A stretch of 64,000 nucleotides of DNA from Sipunculus nudus. Taxonomy: Eukaryota > Annelida > Sipuncula > Golfingiida > Sipunculidae. The position numbers and the translations under genes are program-made. This document shows positions 12,500-23,940 of this stretch, one piece after another (positions within the stretch are counted from its first letter, which is position 1; the number at the start of each line of letters is the position of its first letter). Location: the NCBI GenBank assembly GCA_026874595.1, contig CM049312.1:73628429-73692428 (forward strand). Direction: 5' to 3'. Below the pieces are notes generated by a model. That model did not search any database, was not told the origin of the DNA, and saw nothing but the letters and a program-made list of their open reading frames with translations.

Positions 12500-13080
12500 G
12501 AAAACATGAATAAAAGCTATTCATTCCAATCAATTTCTTTTGAATGTTCAGATTTTAAAAGATTAAATCCTTATGCATATATGCTGGGAAAATTAAATCA
12601 ACAGTGCCAAAGTTGGACAAAATTTAAGGTATTGATTTTTTATTTATGCTTATAACTTGAAAAATTTGCAAAATTCAGATCTAATTTTGGGTAAACAATT
12701 GAATCTTGATTAAATAAAGTTATATTCTTGAAAAAAAGTCTCTTGGTTCAGCAATTCTCATGTTAGGTGAGTAAATATATTTCCTGATTTTTAAAAAAAT
12801 TGCATTATGTTTTGGCCCATAACTTCAAATAATACCCAATACTGACCTAATTTTTGGTATGTTCATAGAAAATGTATAAAAGAATGTGATTACTAAATAC
12901 GATCAAAAACAGATCAGTGGTTTTGATATTAGGCAGCCTTGAAGTGTAACAATGGCTTTTTTTATGGAAAACAGTTTTTTTCCTTAATATCTCGAAGGAA
13001 CAAAGTCCTAATGACCCAATTTTCGGTATGGTAGGAGATTTTGGGGACATCTAAAATTATGTCAACAGCCTGGGGAGCAT
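12500..13080 (+). repeat. Partial copy of the dispersed element family
   Basis: Shares GTTGGACAAAATTTAAGGTA, CATTATGTTTTGGCCCATAA and GGTTTTGATATTAGGCAG landmarks with the copies at 9603, 13165 and 14272. It lacks the GACGGACGG terminus. Confidence 0.75.
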
Positions 13081-13164
13081 AGAGATGTGCACTGAATGAC
13101 CTACAGTCATCAAAGTGGACTGCCTGACAATGTAAGGGAATACAACAAGAGCCTTCAAAAAAAT

Positions 13165-13911
13165 TCAATAACTAGCCTAATTTTGCAGCTTTTATTTTCA
13201 AATTTCAGATTTTTACAGATTAAATCCTTATGTATACATGGTGTGAAAATTAAATCCACAGTACTTACAGGAAAAAAACGTGCCATGGCCAAAGTTGGGC
13301 AAAATTTAAGGTACCAATTTTATATTTTTGGCAATATTTAAAAAAATTTAACAAATTTTGATCTAATTTTTGGTATACAATTAAATTTTTATTAATTAAA
13401 GTTGTATTACTGAAAAAAAAAGTCCCTACCTTTAACACTTTTGGTCTTAAGTGACCAAATATCTTCCTGATTTCTTTACAAAGTCCATTATGTTTGGGCC
13501 CATAACTTTTTTAAATTATATAATACTGACTTAATATCTGGCATGTACATAGGAACTATATAGAGGAATATTTATGGTAAATATGAAGAAAACCAGATGA
13601 GTGGTTTTGATATTAGGCAGTCCTGAAGTGTGAAAATAGATTTCTAATAAAAAATTGAGGTTTTTCCTTAATATCTCAAAGGAACGAAGTCCTATTGACC
13701 CAATTTTTGGCATGGTAGGAGATTATGGGGACATCTAACTGTATGCCGAAATTCAGATTCGTAGGTCCAACGGTGTCGAAACGTGGCAGTCTTACGGACG
13801 GACATCCAGACGGACAGACGGACGGACGGACGGACAGACAGACGGACGGACGACGGACAATGGACCATGACTATAGCTCAGATGACTTATAGTCAGCTGA
13901 GCTAAAAATGC
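13165..13911 (+). repeat. Best-preserved 3' copy of the dispersed element family
   Basis: Runs to a long GACGGACGGACGGACGGACA tract at about 13795-13860, followed by ACTATAGCTCAGATGACTTA and CAGCTGAGCTAAAA. It is highly similar to 9603-10388. The end contains a short inverted repeat (AGCTCAG...CTGAGCT). Confidence 0.85.
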
Positions 13912-14271
13912 TTAAAACTTTGATAAAATAAATTCAGGTTGGGCCACCAGTCTGCAGGAACTGTTGAAACATTCCATGATCAATATGCATACAAAGAATC
14001 ATGATGATTAATGCATTAGTTATACTGGAAACTGGAGCTTTTGTATCAAATTTTTAATTATTCTGAAGGATACTTCTGAGCCTATAGCTCGGAGGGAATG
14101 GGTTACAGAGACCTAATTTCAGGTTTCCAAGGAGATTTTTCATGGACCTCCCTGCATGTCAAATGAGAAGATTACAAGTCCGATTTATGGTTAACGAACG
14201 GACAGACAGACTATGAACAAAGAGTGATCGCTATAACTCAGATGACTATTATTCAGCTTAGTTAAAAAAAA
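13912..14271 (+). repeat. Dispersed module with its own degenerate terminus
   Basis: Copies the 2160-2400 module and ends at 14195-14271 with AACGGACAGACAGAC and a decayed CAGCTTAGTTAAAA. It therefore carries the same type of terminus as the neighbouring element but a different body. Confidence 0.75.
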
Positions 14272-14880
14272 GTGCCGTAGAAAAAGGTGGGCAAAATTTT
14301 AGGTAATGATTTTATATTTATGCTAATAACTTTAACAATTGCAAAATTTGGATCTAATTTGGCTATACAATTGAGACTTTAAAAAATTCTCCAGCTTCAA
14401 CAATTTTCATGTTAAGTGAGTAACTATATGTCCTGATATTTACCAAGTGCATTATGTTTGGGCCCATAACTTCCAAAAATGATAAAATACCGACCTTATT
14501 TCTGGTATGTACCCATACACATGGAAATACACAGAGGAATATGTATATTAAATATGATCAAAGTCAGATAAGTGGTTTTAATAGTAGACAGTCTTGAAGT
14601 GTAACAATGCCAGAGTTTTTAATGAAATATTTAGTTTGTTTTTATTTTTGCCTTAATATCTCAAAGGAACAAAGTCCTATTGGCCAAAATTTCGGTATGA
14701 TAGGAGATAATGGGGACATCTTACTGTATGCCAAACTTTTGATTCGTAGGTCTAGCTGTTTTAAAAGGTGCCCTATTAAAGGAAGGACATCCTTTCGGAA
14801 GACGGACAAAGGACCATGTCTAGAGGTCAGATGAGTTATGGTCATGAAGCATGACTAGAGGTCAGATGAGTTATGGTCAT
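14272..14880 (+). repeat. Diverged copy of the dispersed element family
   Basis: Carries TTATGTTTGGGCCCATAACT and AATATCTCAAAGGAACAAAG landmarks. The terminus is decayed and partly duplicated: GTCAGATGAGTTATGGTCAT occurs twice at about 14826-14880. Confidence 0.75.
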
Positions 14881-17627
14881 GCTTAATAGATCTTAAAAGC
14901 ATAAGTGGTTCAACTATTTTTCTGTCAACATCAGATAAATCCATGTTAAAACAGGCATATCTTATTTCAGTGTATTCCCTGTATTCATTTATGACATATG
15001 TAAGCTTCCAAATAAAATTTAACACATTATGGAGTTCAGAGATAATTTAAGTTATATCCTTTGCAACAAAAAGGACCATTCTTTTAAATACTTTGTACTT
15101 ACAGGTGCCATATGAATGTTTATACATGACATATTGTTTTAAAGTTGTATTTTTCTGGATATATTTGTTCAACTGCCTTTATTGAAACACAAAATAAAGC
15201 TCGAGAGGGGAACAAAAGCATATTTTCGCTACATTGCCTACATAATAAATTTCACATCTATTCAATAATTATGCCAATGCACGAGTGACCAGATTCCGTC
15301 TGGATGTTGACCTTCTAGGTACAATCGAAATATGTTGTGCCCTGCATAGGGATAAAAACAGATGGACAACTGGGGCAAGCAGAGAAACAAAAGGACCATT
15401 GCTACTTGACTTCAAGTCAGCTGAGCTAAAACCAAACCGTCTGGAACCAGGGATCAAAATAATAAAAATTTGTTACCTTCCCTCGCGGGAATGCAAAATT
15501 TTTTTCTGGCATTCCCACCAGACCTATCACATTCCCTCAGAAACTTTGATTAAATATCGGGAGTTTTAAGCTGAAAAAAAAAAGAAAAAGCAATATCTCT
15601 ATGACTATACTCAGATGACACTAAAACATTTTTCTTGTAAATTTAGAAATAGAAATGTAAATACAGAAAACGAGCAACAAGGTTTATATATCTAAATGAC
15701 TTACTGAAGCAAAAGATAAAGGATCATCTGATGCAGCATGCTTTTACAGAGTTCAACAAATAAAAACTTTATAATACAAATGGTATTCAGTGGACTGTGT
15801 TTCTTGCAGGGTTGTAGTCAAATACTTATTCTTTTTTATTTAAATACAGCCACATTGTGCAGGCCCCCTCTATTTGTATTTGCATTTGTGTTCTGTAAAA
15901 TTATATTTGTATTGCATTTCTAATTTTGGCCTCCGTATTGTATGTATTTTATTAAATATTATACAAAGACATGTAAATACGTTGGCCGCATGTGGGACCC
16001 GCGCATTTGGAAAGGTTACCACGGGGAAAATTAGCATGAATGTATTAACAGTACCAGGGATCAAAATAACTGTTCCCGCAAAAGTCAAATGAAACTTGGG
16101 CATCGTATCACAGTTGTGGATCCGCAACAAGGCCTACCTGATTTCCAGTTTTGAACGACGTTTCGTCGTTTGGAAAAATTAAGTTGGACTAAATGGACAT
16201 TTTTTTTCGGACGGCGATTTTTCATAAGTGCCCGTGTAAACATCAGTCACATCGTTAAACATAATTTTCATTCATCAATGAGCGTGCAATTTCAGTTGAT
16301 CGTTGTACCAAGGTTGCCCTCGAACTTTTTGGCGCGGCCCGTATAATGTGAAGATGCAAGCCCGGGCCCGTAAAATTCTGCCTTCATGTGCTAGAAAAAT
16401 AGCCCTCTCTTACATTCTTAAACTCCCTCGGTCTCCATGTGGAAGATGTTCTAAATTTCCATAAAGAAAGTTATTACCCGACGTAGCCAATAGTTTAATT
16501 TGAGCCTTTAAAATTAGTCTGTTTTTGCCTATACATTCGTGGAACCACCGATACAATCTCGGACGTTAGAGGAAAAGAAACTGCCGGTAAACCGCGCTGA
16601 ACTATAAATAGACTATTTAGTTCAGTGGGTAAACCGCTCGTCACTGGGGCGTAACAGCCTGCGGGCATCAGCTCGAGATCAATGAAATCTGACATATTAC
16701 AATGCACAAATATTTATGAAAAATAGGTGAATCATGGGGGAAAAATTTGAGCATTTAGAAATCGTTCTCATTTGATTACAAATAAAGTGCAAGCTCAACG
16801 CTGTCGCATTATAATGCTCGGCATTCATACTGTCAACCGGCCGATGTTGGCAATAAAGCCGCAAAGAAACCATGTGACACGTTGATTTGCATAAATCCGT
16901 GCCTGTGCATAGGTTCTCGTGATTTGCGGAGCGATGACGTGTCACAGACAGAGAGCCAATAAGAGATTCGTAGTAAAAAATCCACCCCATACGACTTCAT
17001 TCATCACAATTTAGGCGGGACAATATTCACTGACATCGCGTCACTTACGGTTGTTATGAATATTTTTTTTTAAGCTAAGATCACGGCGGCACCTTGCGTA
17101 TATTAAACAAATGACGCAGGGCTATATTATGGAACCTGCAGCTGACGATCTGGAGTGCACGATCTCCACAAATCAGATGGCTGTTATTGCAAGAATTGCG
17201 TGATTTCTTTTGTTCTCAGTTTAACCATCATGACAGGGTATTTGGAGCGTGTCAGTTTCTGACAAATTGCCCCAACTGATCAGGACACGCATAAAAATAA
17301 AGCGACCTTGTACACCGTCTATTTTTGATAGTGTTTCTTTTTAACTGCCTTTTTTTACGTACATTTATTTCCTTTTATTAATGGCCTTTAAAATTAAACC
17401 AAATTAATTCTACGATAATAGGCTGGCATTCCGATCGGGAATTCAATGAAAAATACAGCATTCCCTCCGTGAAAATTGCCTGCCTCAGGAATGCGGAAAT
17501 GCATAAAATCGAGGCCTGGGAACTATGTTTGTATTTAAGGAAACTGCAAACAACTGTCATTCATATATTCACATGCTGTACCTCCAGCATTTCTTCAGGG
17601 TCCTTGAGGGATCGATTCATCACACTG
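14881..17627. other. Unassigned, less repetitive DNA downstream of the zinc-finger gene
   Basis: No gene is recognised on either strand. GC content and CpG rise at about 15970-17150 compared with the flanks. Two AATAAA signals for the minus strand, at 17364-17369 and 17374-17379, are plausible polyadenylation sites for the zinc-finger gene. A 21-bp string around GTTGTGGATCCGCAAC near 16111-16131 also occurs, inverted, in each 1.59-kb tandem unit. Confidence 0.5.
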
Positions 17628-17789
17628 TTATGATGAATTAGTATGTGTACTAATGTGTCTCATCAGGGAACTTTGCAGAGAGAAACATTGAACACAAAGC
17701 TCGCATGTAAATGGTTTTTCTCCAATATGTATCCTAATGCAAGTCTTCATGTTACTCAGCTTAGAGAAAGATTAATCACACTGTTCACA
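17628..17789 (-). pseudogene. Two decayed C2H2 fingers beyond the present stop codon
   Basis: Reading on in the same frame past the TAA at 17790-17792 gives two more 28-residue finger units and a short tail ending at a TAA at 17628-17630. The first extra finger starts CEQCD, then meets a second TAA where related fingers have a lysine codon, and its first zinc-binding histidine is replaced by cysteine (MKTC). The last finger keeps C-x2-C and H-x3-H. In sister fingers both stop positions are AAA, so each stop is a single A-to-T change. The ancestral protein probably had 16 fingers; the alternative is an assembly error. Confidence 0.8.
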
Positions 17790-19571
17790 TTAAAATGGTC
17801 TTTCTCCAGTATGTGTCCTTATGTGTCTCCCCAAGATACTTTGCAAAGAGAAACATTTACCACAACGCTCGCATTTAAATGGTTTTTCTCCGGTATGTGT
17901 CCTAATGTGTCTCACTAGGGAACTTTGCAAAGAAAAACATTTACCACAACGCTCACATGTAAATGGTTTTTCTCCTGTATGTGTTCTGCTGTGAGTCTTC
18001 AGGTGACTATGCTGGGAGAAAGATTTGCCACAATGACCACATGTAAATGGTTTTTCTCCAGTATGTGTCCTAATGTGAGCCTTCATGTTACTCTGCTTAG
18101 AGAAAGATTTATCACACTGTTCACATTTAAATGGTTTTTCTCCAGTATGTGTCCTAATATGTCTCTCTAGGGTACTTTCCAAACAGAAAGATTTACCACA
18201 CTGTTCACATTGAAATGGTTTTTCTACAGTATGTGTCCTTAAGTGTCTACCCAGGTTACTCTGCAAAGAGAAACATTTACCACACTGCTCACATTTAAAT
18301 GGTTTTTCTCCAGTATGTGGCAAGATGTGAGCCTTCATATTACTCTGCTTATAGAAAGATATATCACACTGTCCAGATTTAAATAGTTTTTGTCCAGTAT
18401 GTGTCCTTATGTGTCTCATTAGTCTACTTTGCAAAGAGAAACATTTACCACAACGCTCACATTTAAATGGTTTTTCTCCGGTATGTGTTGTGATGTGAGC
18501 CTTCAGGTGACTATGCTGGGAGAAAGACTTACCACAATAACTACATGTAAATGGTTTTTCTCCAGTATGTGTAATGATGTGAGCCTTCATGTTATTCTGC
18601 TTAGAGAAACATTTACCACAACGCTCACATTTAAATGGTTTTTCTCCAGTATGTGTTCTGATGTGAGCCTTCAGGTGACTATGCTGGGAGAAAGATTGAT
18701 CACACGGTCCACATTTAAATGGTTTTTCTCTAGTATGTGTCCTAATGTGTCTCCTCAGGCTACTTTGCAAAGAGAAACATTTACCACAACGCTCACATGT
18801 AAATGGTTTTTCTCCTGTATGTGTTCTGCTGTGAGTCTTCAGGTGACTATGCTGGGAGAAAGACTTGCCACAATGACCACATGTAAATGGTTTTTCTCCA
18901 GTATGTGTCCTAATGTGAGCCTTCATGTTACTCTGCTTAGAGAAAGATTTCTCACACTGTCCACATTGAAATGGTTTTTCTCCAGTATGTGTCTTGGTGC
19001 GAGCTTTAAGAGACAGTCCAAAAGAGGAACACTGATCACTTTGTTCACAATTTAATGTTTTTTCTCTTGTAGGTGTATTGATGTGTGCATTTAGACTAAT
19101 ACTTGGTTCTGTTTTGATAAATTTGCTTGAATCACCATTGTATCCCTCAGGTACAACTGATGACACATGAACAGTAATTTGATTAGCATTTTCTGTGCTA
19201 CTTGGAGATGCATTACTTATTATATTATTTATGTATAGAGCTGGTAAATTATTCTCTTTTTGGTGGGGGACAACTGTTTCCTCACCAGAAACAAAATCAA
19301 TCCTATTGTAGTGAACGAGATTTTCGACTTCACCCTCACTGCTCATACAGGTTCTCCTGGTATTTTGGTTATTTCCAAAACAATTACTGTCATTTGGTAG
19401 CAATTTCTTTACATTTGATTCTCTCTTGGGGTACAGGTAGCCACATGATATGTCCTGGTTGGATCCAGTGCCCTGGAATGTCACATCTGAATCACTGTTA
19501 GTGCTGCCTTTGTCATCTTCTTTCTTAATGAACAAATCCAAACATGGTGTTGGCAGTATGCAAGGATCCAT
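17790..19571 (-). CDS. C2H2 zinc-finger protein, 14 tandem fingers
   Basis: Predicted nuclear DNA-binding protein of 593 residues. Residues 1-200 are acidic and low in structure, with no KRAB, SCAN or ZAD domain seen. They contain two sumoylation-type motifs, IKKE at 15-18 and IKTE at 152-155, and one broken finger near 174-195. Fourteen fingers of exactly 28 residues fill 201-592 with HTGEKPF linkers. Finger 8 (397-424) has lost its first cysteine (FKSGQC). Only three helix types are used, KQSNMKAH, QHSHLKTH and LQSSLxRH, and fingers 1-3 nearly repeat as 11-13, so the array grew by recent block duplication. The ATG has a good context (A at -3, G at +4) and lies 20 bases after a clear splice acceptor, so untranslated exon(s) lie upstream. 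Target sequence and role are unknown; regulation of transcription or of mobile elements is an inference from the family. Confidence 0.93.
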   Translation of the reverse strand: MDPCILPTPCLDLFIKKEDDKGSTNSDSDVTFQGTGSNQDISCGYLYPKRESNVKKLLPNDSNCFGNNQNTRRTCMSSEGEVENLVHYNRIDFVSGEETVVPHQKENNLPALYINNIISNASPSSTENANQITVHVSSVVPEGYNGDSSKFIKTEPSISLNAHINTPTREKTLNCEQSDQCSSFGLSLKARTKTHTGEKPFQCGQCEKSFSKQSNMKAHIRTHTGEKPFTCGHCGKSFSQHSHLKTHSRTHTGEKPFTCERCGKCFSLQSSLRRHIRTHTREKPFKCGPCDQSFSQHSHLKAHIRTHTGEKPFKCERCGKCFSKQNNMKAHIITHTGEKPFTCSYCGKSFSQHSHLKAHITTHTGEKPFKCERCGKCFSLQSRLMRHIRTHTGQKLFKSGQCDISFYKQSNMKAHILPHTGEKPFKCEQCGKCFSLQSNLGRHLRTHTVEKPFQCEQCGKSFCLESTLERHIRTHTGEKPFKCEQCDKSFSKQSNMKAHIRTHTGEKPFTCGHCGKSFSQHSHLKTHSRTHTGEKPFTCERCGKCFSLQSSLVRHIRTHTGEKPFKCERCGKCFSLQSILGRHIRTHTGERPF

Positions 19572-19591
19572 CTTTGTTCTTTTGCCTTGTT

Positions 19592-19612
19592 CTGCAAGAA
19601 AATAATCAGAGA
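19592..19612 (-). other. Splice acceptor of the zinc-finger coding exon
   Basis: On the minus strand a pyrimidine-rich run reads TTTTCTTGCAG, with the AG at 19593-19592. The exon starts AACAAGGC at 19591 and reaches the ATG 20 bases later. The upstream 5'UTR exon is not identified; the 340-bp tandem array would lie in this intron or in the promoter. Confidence 0.8.
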
Positions 19613-19639
19613 AAAATAATACTTAATTTTTATTCTGAT

Positions 19640-21140
19640 ACCAATGACCATCATGAAATTGTTCTGATAATTATTTCACTACTGTATCTTCATTTTTACG
19701 AATTTTTTTCTCTATTTGAGATACCTCTTACGATGCAGTCATCTGTTAACAGGGCACGAATGGTAACCATTTGACCTAAAATCTTTTTATCTTTACATGC
19801 AGGGAGGCCCATGAAAAATCTCCTAGGAAACCTCCAATAAGGTCTCTGTTACCCATATTTTTCGAGCTATGGGGCTCTGAAGTACCCCCCAGAATAATGG
19901 AAGTTTGATACAAAAGCTCCAGTATCTGAACAACTTATGCATTGATAACTATGATTTTTTGCATAGATATTGGTCATGGAATGTTTTCATCACTTTATTC
20001 CAGACTGGTGGCGCCACCTGTATTTTTTCAAATTTTCATGATTTTTTTTCTCTATTTTTGAGACCTCTTATGATGTGGTCATCTGTTAACAGGGCACATA
20101 TCCTAAGGACTGGACCTAAAATCAACTCTCTTGACATGAAGGGAGGCCAATGAAAAGTCTCCTAGGAAACCTCCAATTAGGTCTCTGTTACCCATAAACT
20201 CTGAGCTATGGGGATCTGAAATACCCCCCCCCCCCCAGAATAATGGAAAATTTGATACAAAAGCTCCAGTATCTGAACAACTAATGCATTGATAACCATG
20301 GTTATTTGCATGGATATTGGTCAGGGAATGTTTCATCAGTTCCTACAGACTGGTGATGCCACCTGTATTTTTTTCGATTTTTACGAATTTTTTTCTCTAT
20401 TTTGGGACCTCTTAAGGTGGGGTCATCTGTTAACAGAGCACAAATTGTAACGATTGGACCTAGAATCTTTTTATCTTGACATGCAGGAAGGCCCATGAAA
20501 AGTCTCTGAGGAAACCTCCAATTAGGTCTCTGTTACCCATATTCTTCGAGCTATGGTACTCTGAAGTACCCCCAGAATAATGGAAAATTTGATACAAAAG
20601 CTCCAGTATCTGGGCAACTAATGCATTTATCACCATGATTCTTTGAATGGATCTTGATCATGGAGTGTTTCATCAGTTTCTGCAGACTGGTGGTGCTACA
20701 TATATTTTTTATTTTTTTACGATTTTTAGCTCAGCTGACTGTAATTCATCTGAGCTTTAGTGATCACTCTTTGTCCATCGTCCGTTTGGTCATTGGGTCG
20801 TCTGTCCATTAACAGGGCACAAATGAAAACCACAGGACCTGGAATCTTCTAACTTTATATCCAGAGAGGTCCATGGAAAATCTCCTTGGAAACCTGGAAT
20901 AAGGTCTCTGTTACCCATATTCTTTGAGCTATGGGGCTCTGAAGTACCCCCAAGAATAATGGAAAATTTGATACAAAAACTCAAGTATCTGAACAACTAT
21001 TGCACTGATCACCATGATTCTTAGCATGGATATTGACCATGGAGTGATTCATCAGTTTTTGCAGACAGGTGGCGCCACCTGAATTTTTTCGATTTTTTAC
21101 AATTTTTTACTCTATTTTTGAGACCTTAAAAGATGTGGCT
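19640..21140 (-). repeat. ~340-bp tandem array with a GGTGGCGCCACC palindrome
   Basis: The landmark GTC.TCTGTTAACAG starts at 19738, 20078 and 20422, with a variant at about 20797; spacings are 340, 344 and 375. Other shared strings are GGTCTCTGTTACCCATA, GATACAAAAGCTCCAGTATC and CAGACTGGTGGCGCCACCTG. Units are reverse complements of the dispersed module at 2160-2400 and 13912-14170. The longer spacing before the fourth unit comes from an inserted terminus motif (TTTTAGCTCAGCTGA and GTCCATCGTCCG at 20726-20800). A 16-bp perfect palindrome CAGGTGGCGCCACCTG lies near 21066. Confidence 0.9.
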
Positions 21141-22345
21141 ATAGTCCATCACTTGGTGTTCTACTAAAGAAAGTAAACCATTAATGAACTAATATATGTG
21201 CCTGGCCATAAATACTGGTAACAATAGAGTATGTGGTGTGCACTGCAAAAGCTGGGTGGCTGAATCAGAAGGTAATTGTTAATTGAATATCAGCCATCCT
21301 GTGGTTGATCAAGAATATACATCATCAAGGATGAAAGGTTATCATTACAATTGCAGTTCTTCCAAAAATTCCAATTACAATTACAATTACTTAACTTTCA
21401 CAATTTAATAATTTAATTACAATTACTTAACAAATGTAATTAATTACTTTCGATGACTTTATACAAAATATAGTTCTAAGCATGGTTAGTGAAAAGTATC
21501 ACTCATAATAACAAGTGACCCATGGGTCATGACGCTCAGCTGCCAAGCATGACCAGCGACATCATGGGCTGAGATTCACAACTTCCAGTCAAATTTTGAA
21601 GAACCAATTTGCCAATTTGTTGACATTTTCTATGACAACAGAAATATATATCACCTATGTCTGGTTAAAACACAGTGAATTGATGGTCTAAGGAAAATGT
21701 ATGATTGTTAAGGTATCCAGAACTATTCCCGTAGCTTACTTGATACCTGTCAGTCTCAAAAGAAACACCACAAAGGGCAAATATAAGATCAAAATATATA
21801 GCAAAAAATCAAGGAAATCCATGCAAGAATTATTGAGAAACAGGTGCTTCTGTATGAATTTTTATTCAATACAAGCCAACTGTACTGCACTTTCATATAT
21901 GATGATAATATTTATTAAGAAATATTTGACCCAATCCTTTGCAAGATTACATTAATATACGTCCGACTGCCTTCACTTTAACAGTTCTTGAGATAATATG
22001 ATCAAAAGGAATTTAAAGATGGTTGCCTGGTGGCCATTTTGGACTTCTGACAGGTCTGAAATCAGACAACAACCATTCTCTAAATTGGACCAAAAATTGA
22101 AGGAAATTACTGAAACTGCACTGAAAAAAGGGTTTCTAAGGTGGCTAACTGGCAGACATAATGGATTTCTGACAAGTCTGACATTTGATATCACACATCC
22201 TCCAATAAGAGACCAAACTTGGGGCAAATTCTCCAAATGATGTTACAGTAATGAATGTCCAAAACAATTCAAAAGGCATGTTCAGGCGCTCATTTCAGAT
22301 TTACAGATATGCAAATGTAAAAGTGTAGGTCCAATATTTTTTATT

Positions 22346-22399
22346 TATCACTCTGCTTTTCAATGGGGTCAGCTGGGTTGGTAAACTGCAAAACCTGAA
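22346..22399 (-). CDS. Possible terminal coding exon, unknown gene
   Basis: On the minus strand a good acceptor (TTTCTTTTCTTTCAG) is followed by an open stretch encoding VLQFTNPADPIEKQSDK and then TAA. The stop overlaps an AATAAA-type signal (GATAAATAAAAAATA). This has the look of a last exon, but I found no convincing upstream exon and do not recognise the peptide. It lies inside a region that may be a mobile element, so chance is a real possibility. Confidence 0.25.
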
Positions 22400-22844
22400 A
22401 GAAAAGAAATGCAGAAAGCATGACTAAGAGTCTTGTAATAAAATAAAGCCACCCTAAATCAAGTACACATCCTCATATTATGAGAACAAACACTTGCTTT
22501 TATATGTGGTGATTTATATAAAAAACATTCAGTTATCTAGGAAACTAAGTTTATTGCTATGATTCCATAAAATAAACTGCAAAATGTTCCCATCATCTTA
22601 TAAATCAGTAGCTAAACCTTAATACTACACTCTCATAGTGTTAATTCCTGGCTGAAGTATTCCAACAACAGAGTTTTGTTATGCAGTAACAAGGTACTTA
22701 TCACTCAGCCTTATCACTTAATAGCCTGATACAAAAGGGAGTCATATGTCACCAGTGTCACTCACAATTACAGCCACACGGTGAGATGTACCACCTGGAG
22801 TGCAAGCTTATATATACAAGAAAAATAGAGATGGTCTACAAAAT

Positions 22845-23730
22845 AAGTTGACCTGACCTATGACCTTGGCCTTTTGCCCACATATCAACTGGATTCTTTC
22901 TAAATGATGGATAACTACTAACCAGTTACATCTGGCCGGGTGTAATTACTTGGCAACCAATGAGTGAATAACTTAGACCTGCAACCTTTAACCTCCTAAC
23001 CAGCTGACCTCAAAATCAATCAGTTATTTCTTCATGCAAAAAGACCCATAAATATGAAGTTTGAATCACATTGAGTGATGCATAGATGTGGCATATATGA
23101 AAGACTGAAGGTTTGGGTTGAAAAGTTTCACTTGAAATATGTTCACAAGCATTCAGAACAATATTGTGACCTTGACCTTTGACCTTTTGAACTCAACTTC
23201 AATAGGCTTCTTCCCCTATTGGTAGGTAAGCCATATATGACAGATGGAAAGTATAGATTGAAAAGTTTGCCTGAAAATGACTCCAGGCAAGAAGAGGGTG
23301 CTGTGAACTTGACCTTTGACCTCAAAAACAATAGGTCTTTTCCCCTGTTAGCAGAGAAGCGATATCAGTGCTGAAAGGTTTGGAATGAAAGGTCTTGCTT
23401 GAAATATGTCCACAACCTTTTCAAAGAAGTGGATCCTGTGACCCTGACCTTTGACCTTGTGACCTCAACATCTATAGGATTCTTCTCCCACTTAGTAGGT
23501 GAGCCATATGTGAAAGATCAAAGAATTGGGATGAAAGGTTTGGCTTAAAATGCATCCACAGGCTTTTCAAATAAGTTAGTTCTGTGACCTTGACCTTTGA
23601 CCTTGTGACCTCAAAATAATTATGGTTCTTCCCCTGTTGGTAGGTGAGCTGTATGTGAAAGATGGAAGGTTTGGGATGAACATTTTGGCTAAAAGAATTA
23701 TTTCTGGTGGGTGCAAACACACCCCATAAC
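22845..23730 (+). repeat. ~140-bp tandem array with perfect DR1 nuclear-receptor motifs
   Basis: Units contain GGTAGGTGAGCCATATGTGA, a GAAAGGTTTGG segment and GTGACCTTGACCTTTGACCT. TGACCTTTGACCT, the complement of AGGTCAAAGGTCA, occurs at 23173, 23310, 23445 and 23591, with spacings of 137, 135 and 146. The units are homologous to those of the 42.6-45.0 kb array. The first unit, near 22850, is strongly diverged. Confidence 0.88.
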
Positions 23731-23940
23731 TTCGAGAATATAGGTTGTAGTGACCTAATTTCAGGTTTGCAAGGAGATCTTTTTAGAACCTCTAAGACTG
23801 CATAGGGTTCATGGCCCTAGCCCCAACGGTTACAATTTGTGCCCTGCTAACGGACGGCCGGACGGCTGGACAGACGGAAGGACGACGGACAAAGACCCAT
23901 CGCTATAGCCCAGCATGACTGAAAGTCAGCTGAGCTAAAA

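Larger units (their letters stand above)
21510..23938 (+). mobile_element. Probable composite non-autonomous element carrying DR1 repeats
   Basis: The left end is AACAAGTGACCCATGGGTCA then GCTCAGCTG at 21510. The right end is a GACGGACGG-type tract then AAAGTCAGCTGAGCTAAAA at 23850-23938. Both ends carry the inverted string CAGCTGAGC. Between them lie a diverged repeat (about 22000-22240), a possible host-like exon (22346-22399) and a ~140-bp tandem array (22845-23730). No transposase is visible. That the two ends belong to one insertion is an inference; they could be separate elements. Confidence 0.5.

Noticed and set aside
17643-19055. Plus-strand open frames up to 208 codons across the zinc-finger gene
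   Set aside because: Antisense shadow of the 84-bp finger repeat; the minus strand has the C2H2 pattern and the splice acceptor.
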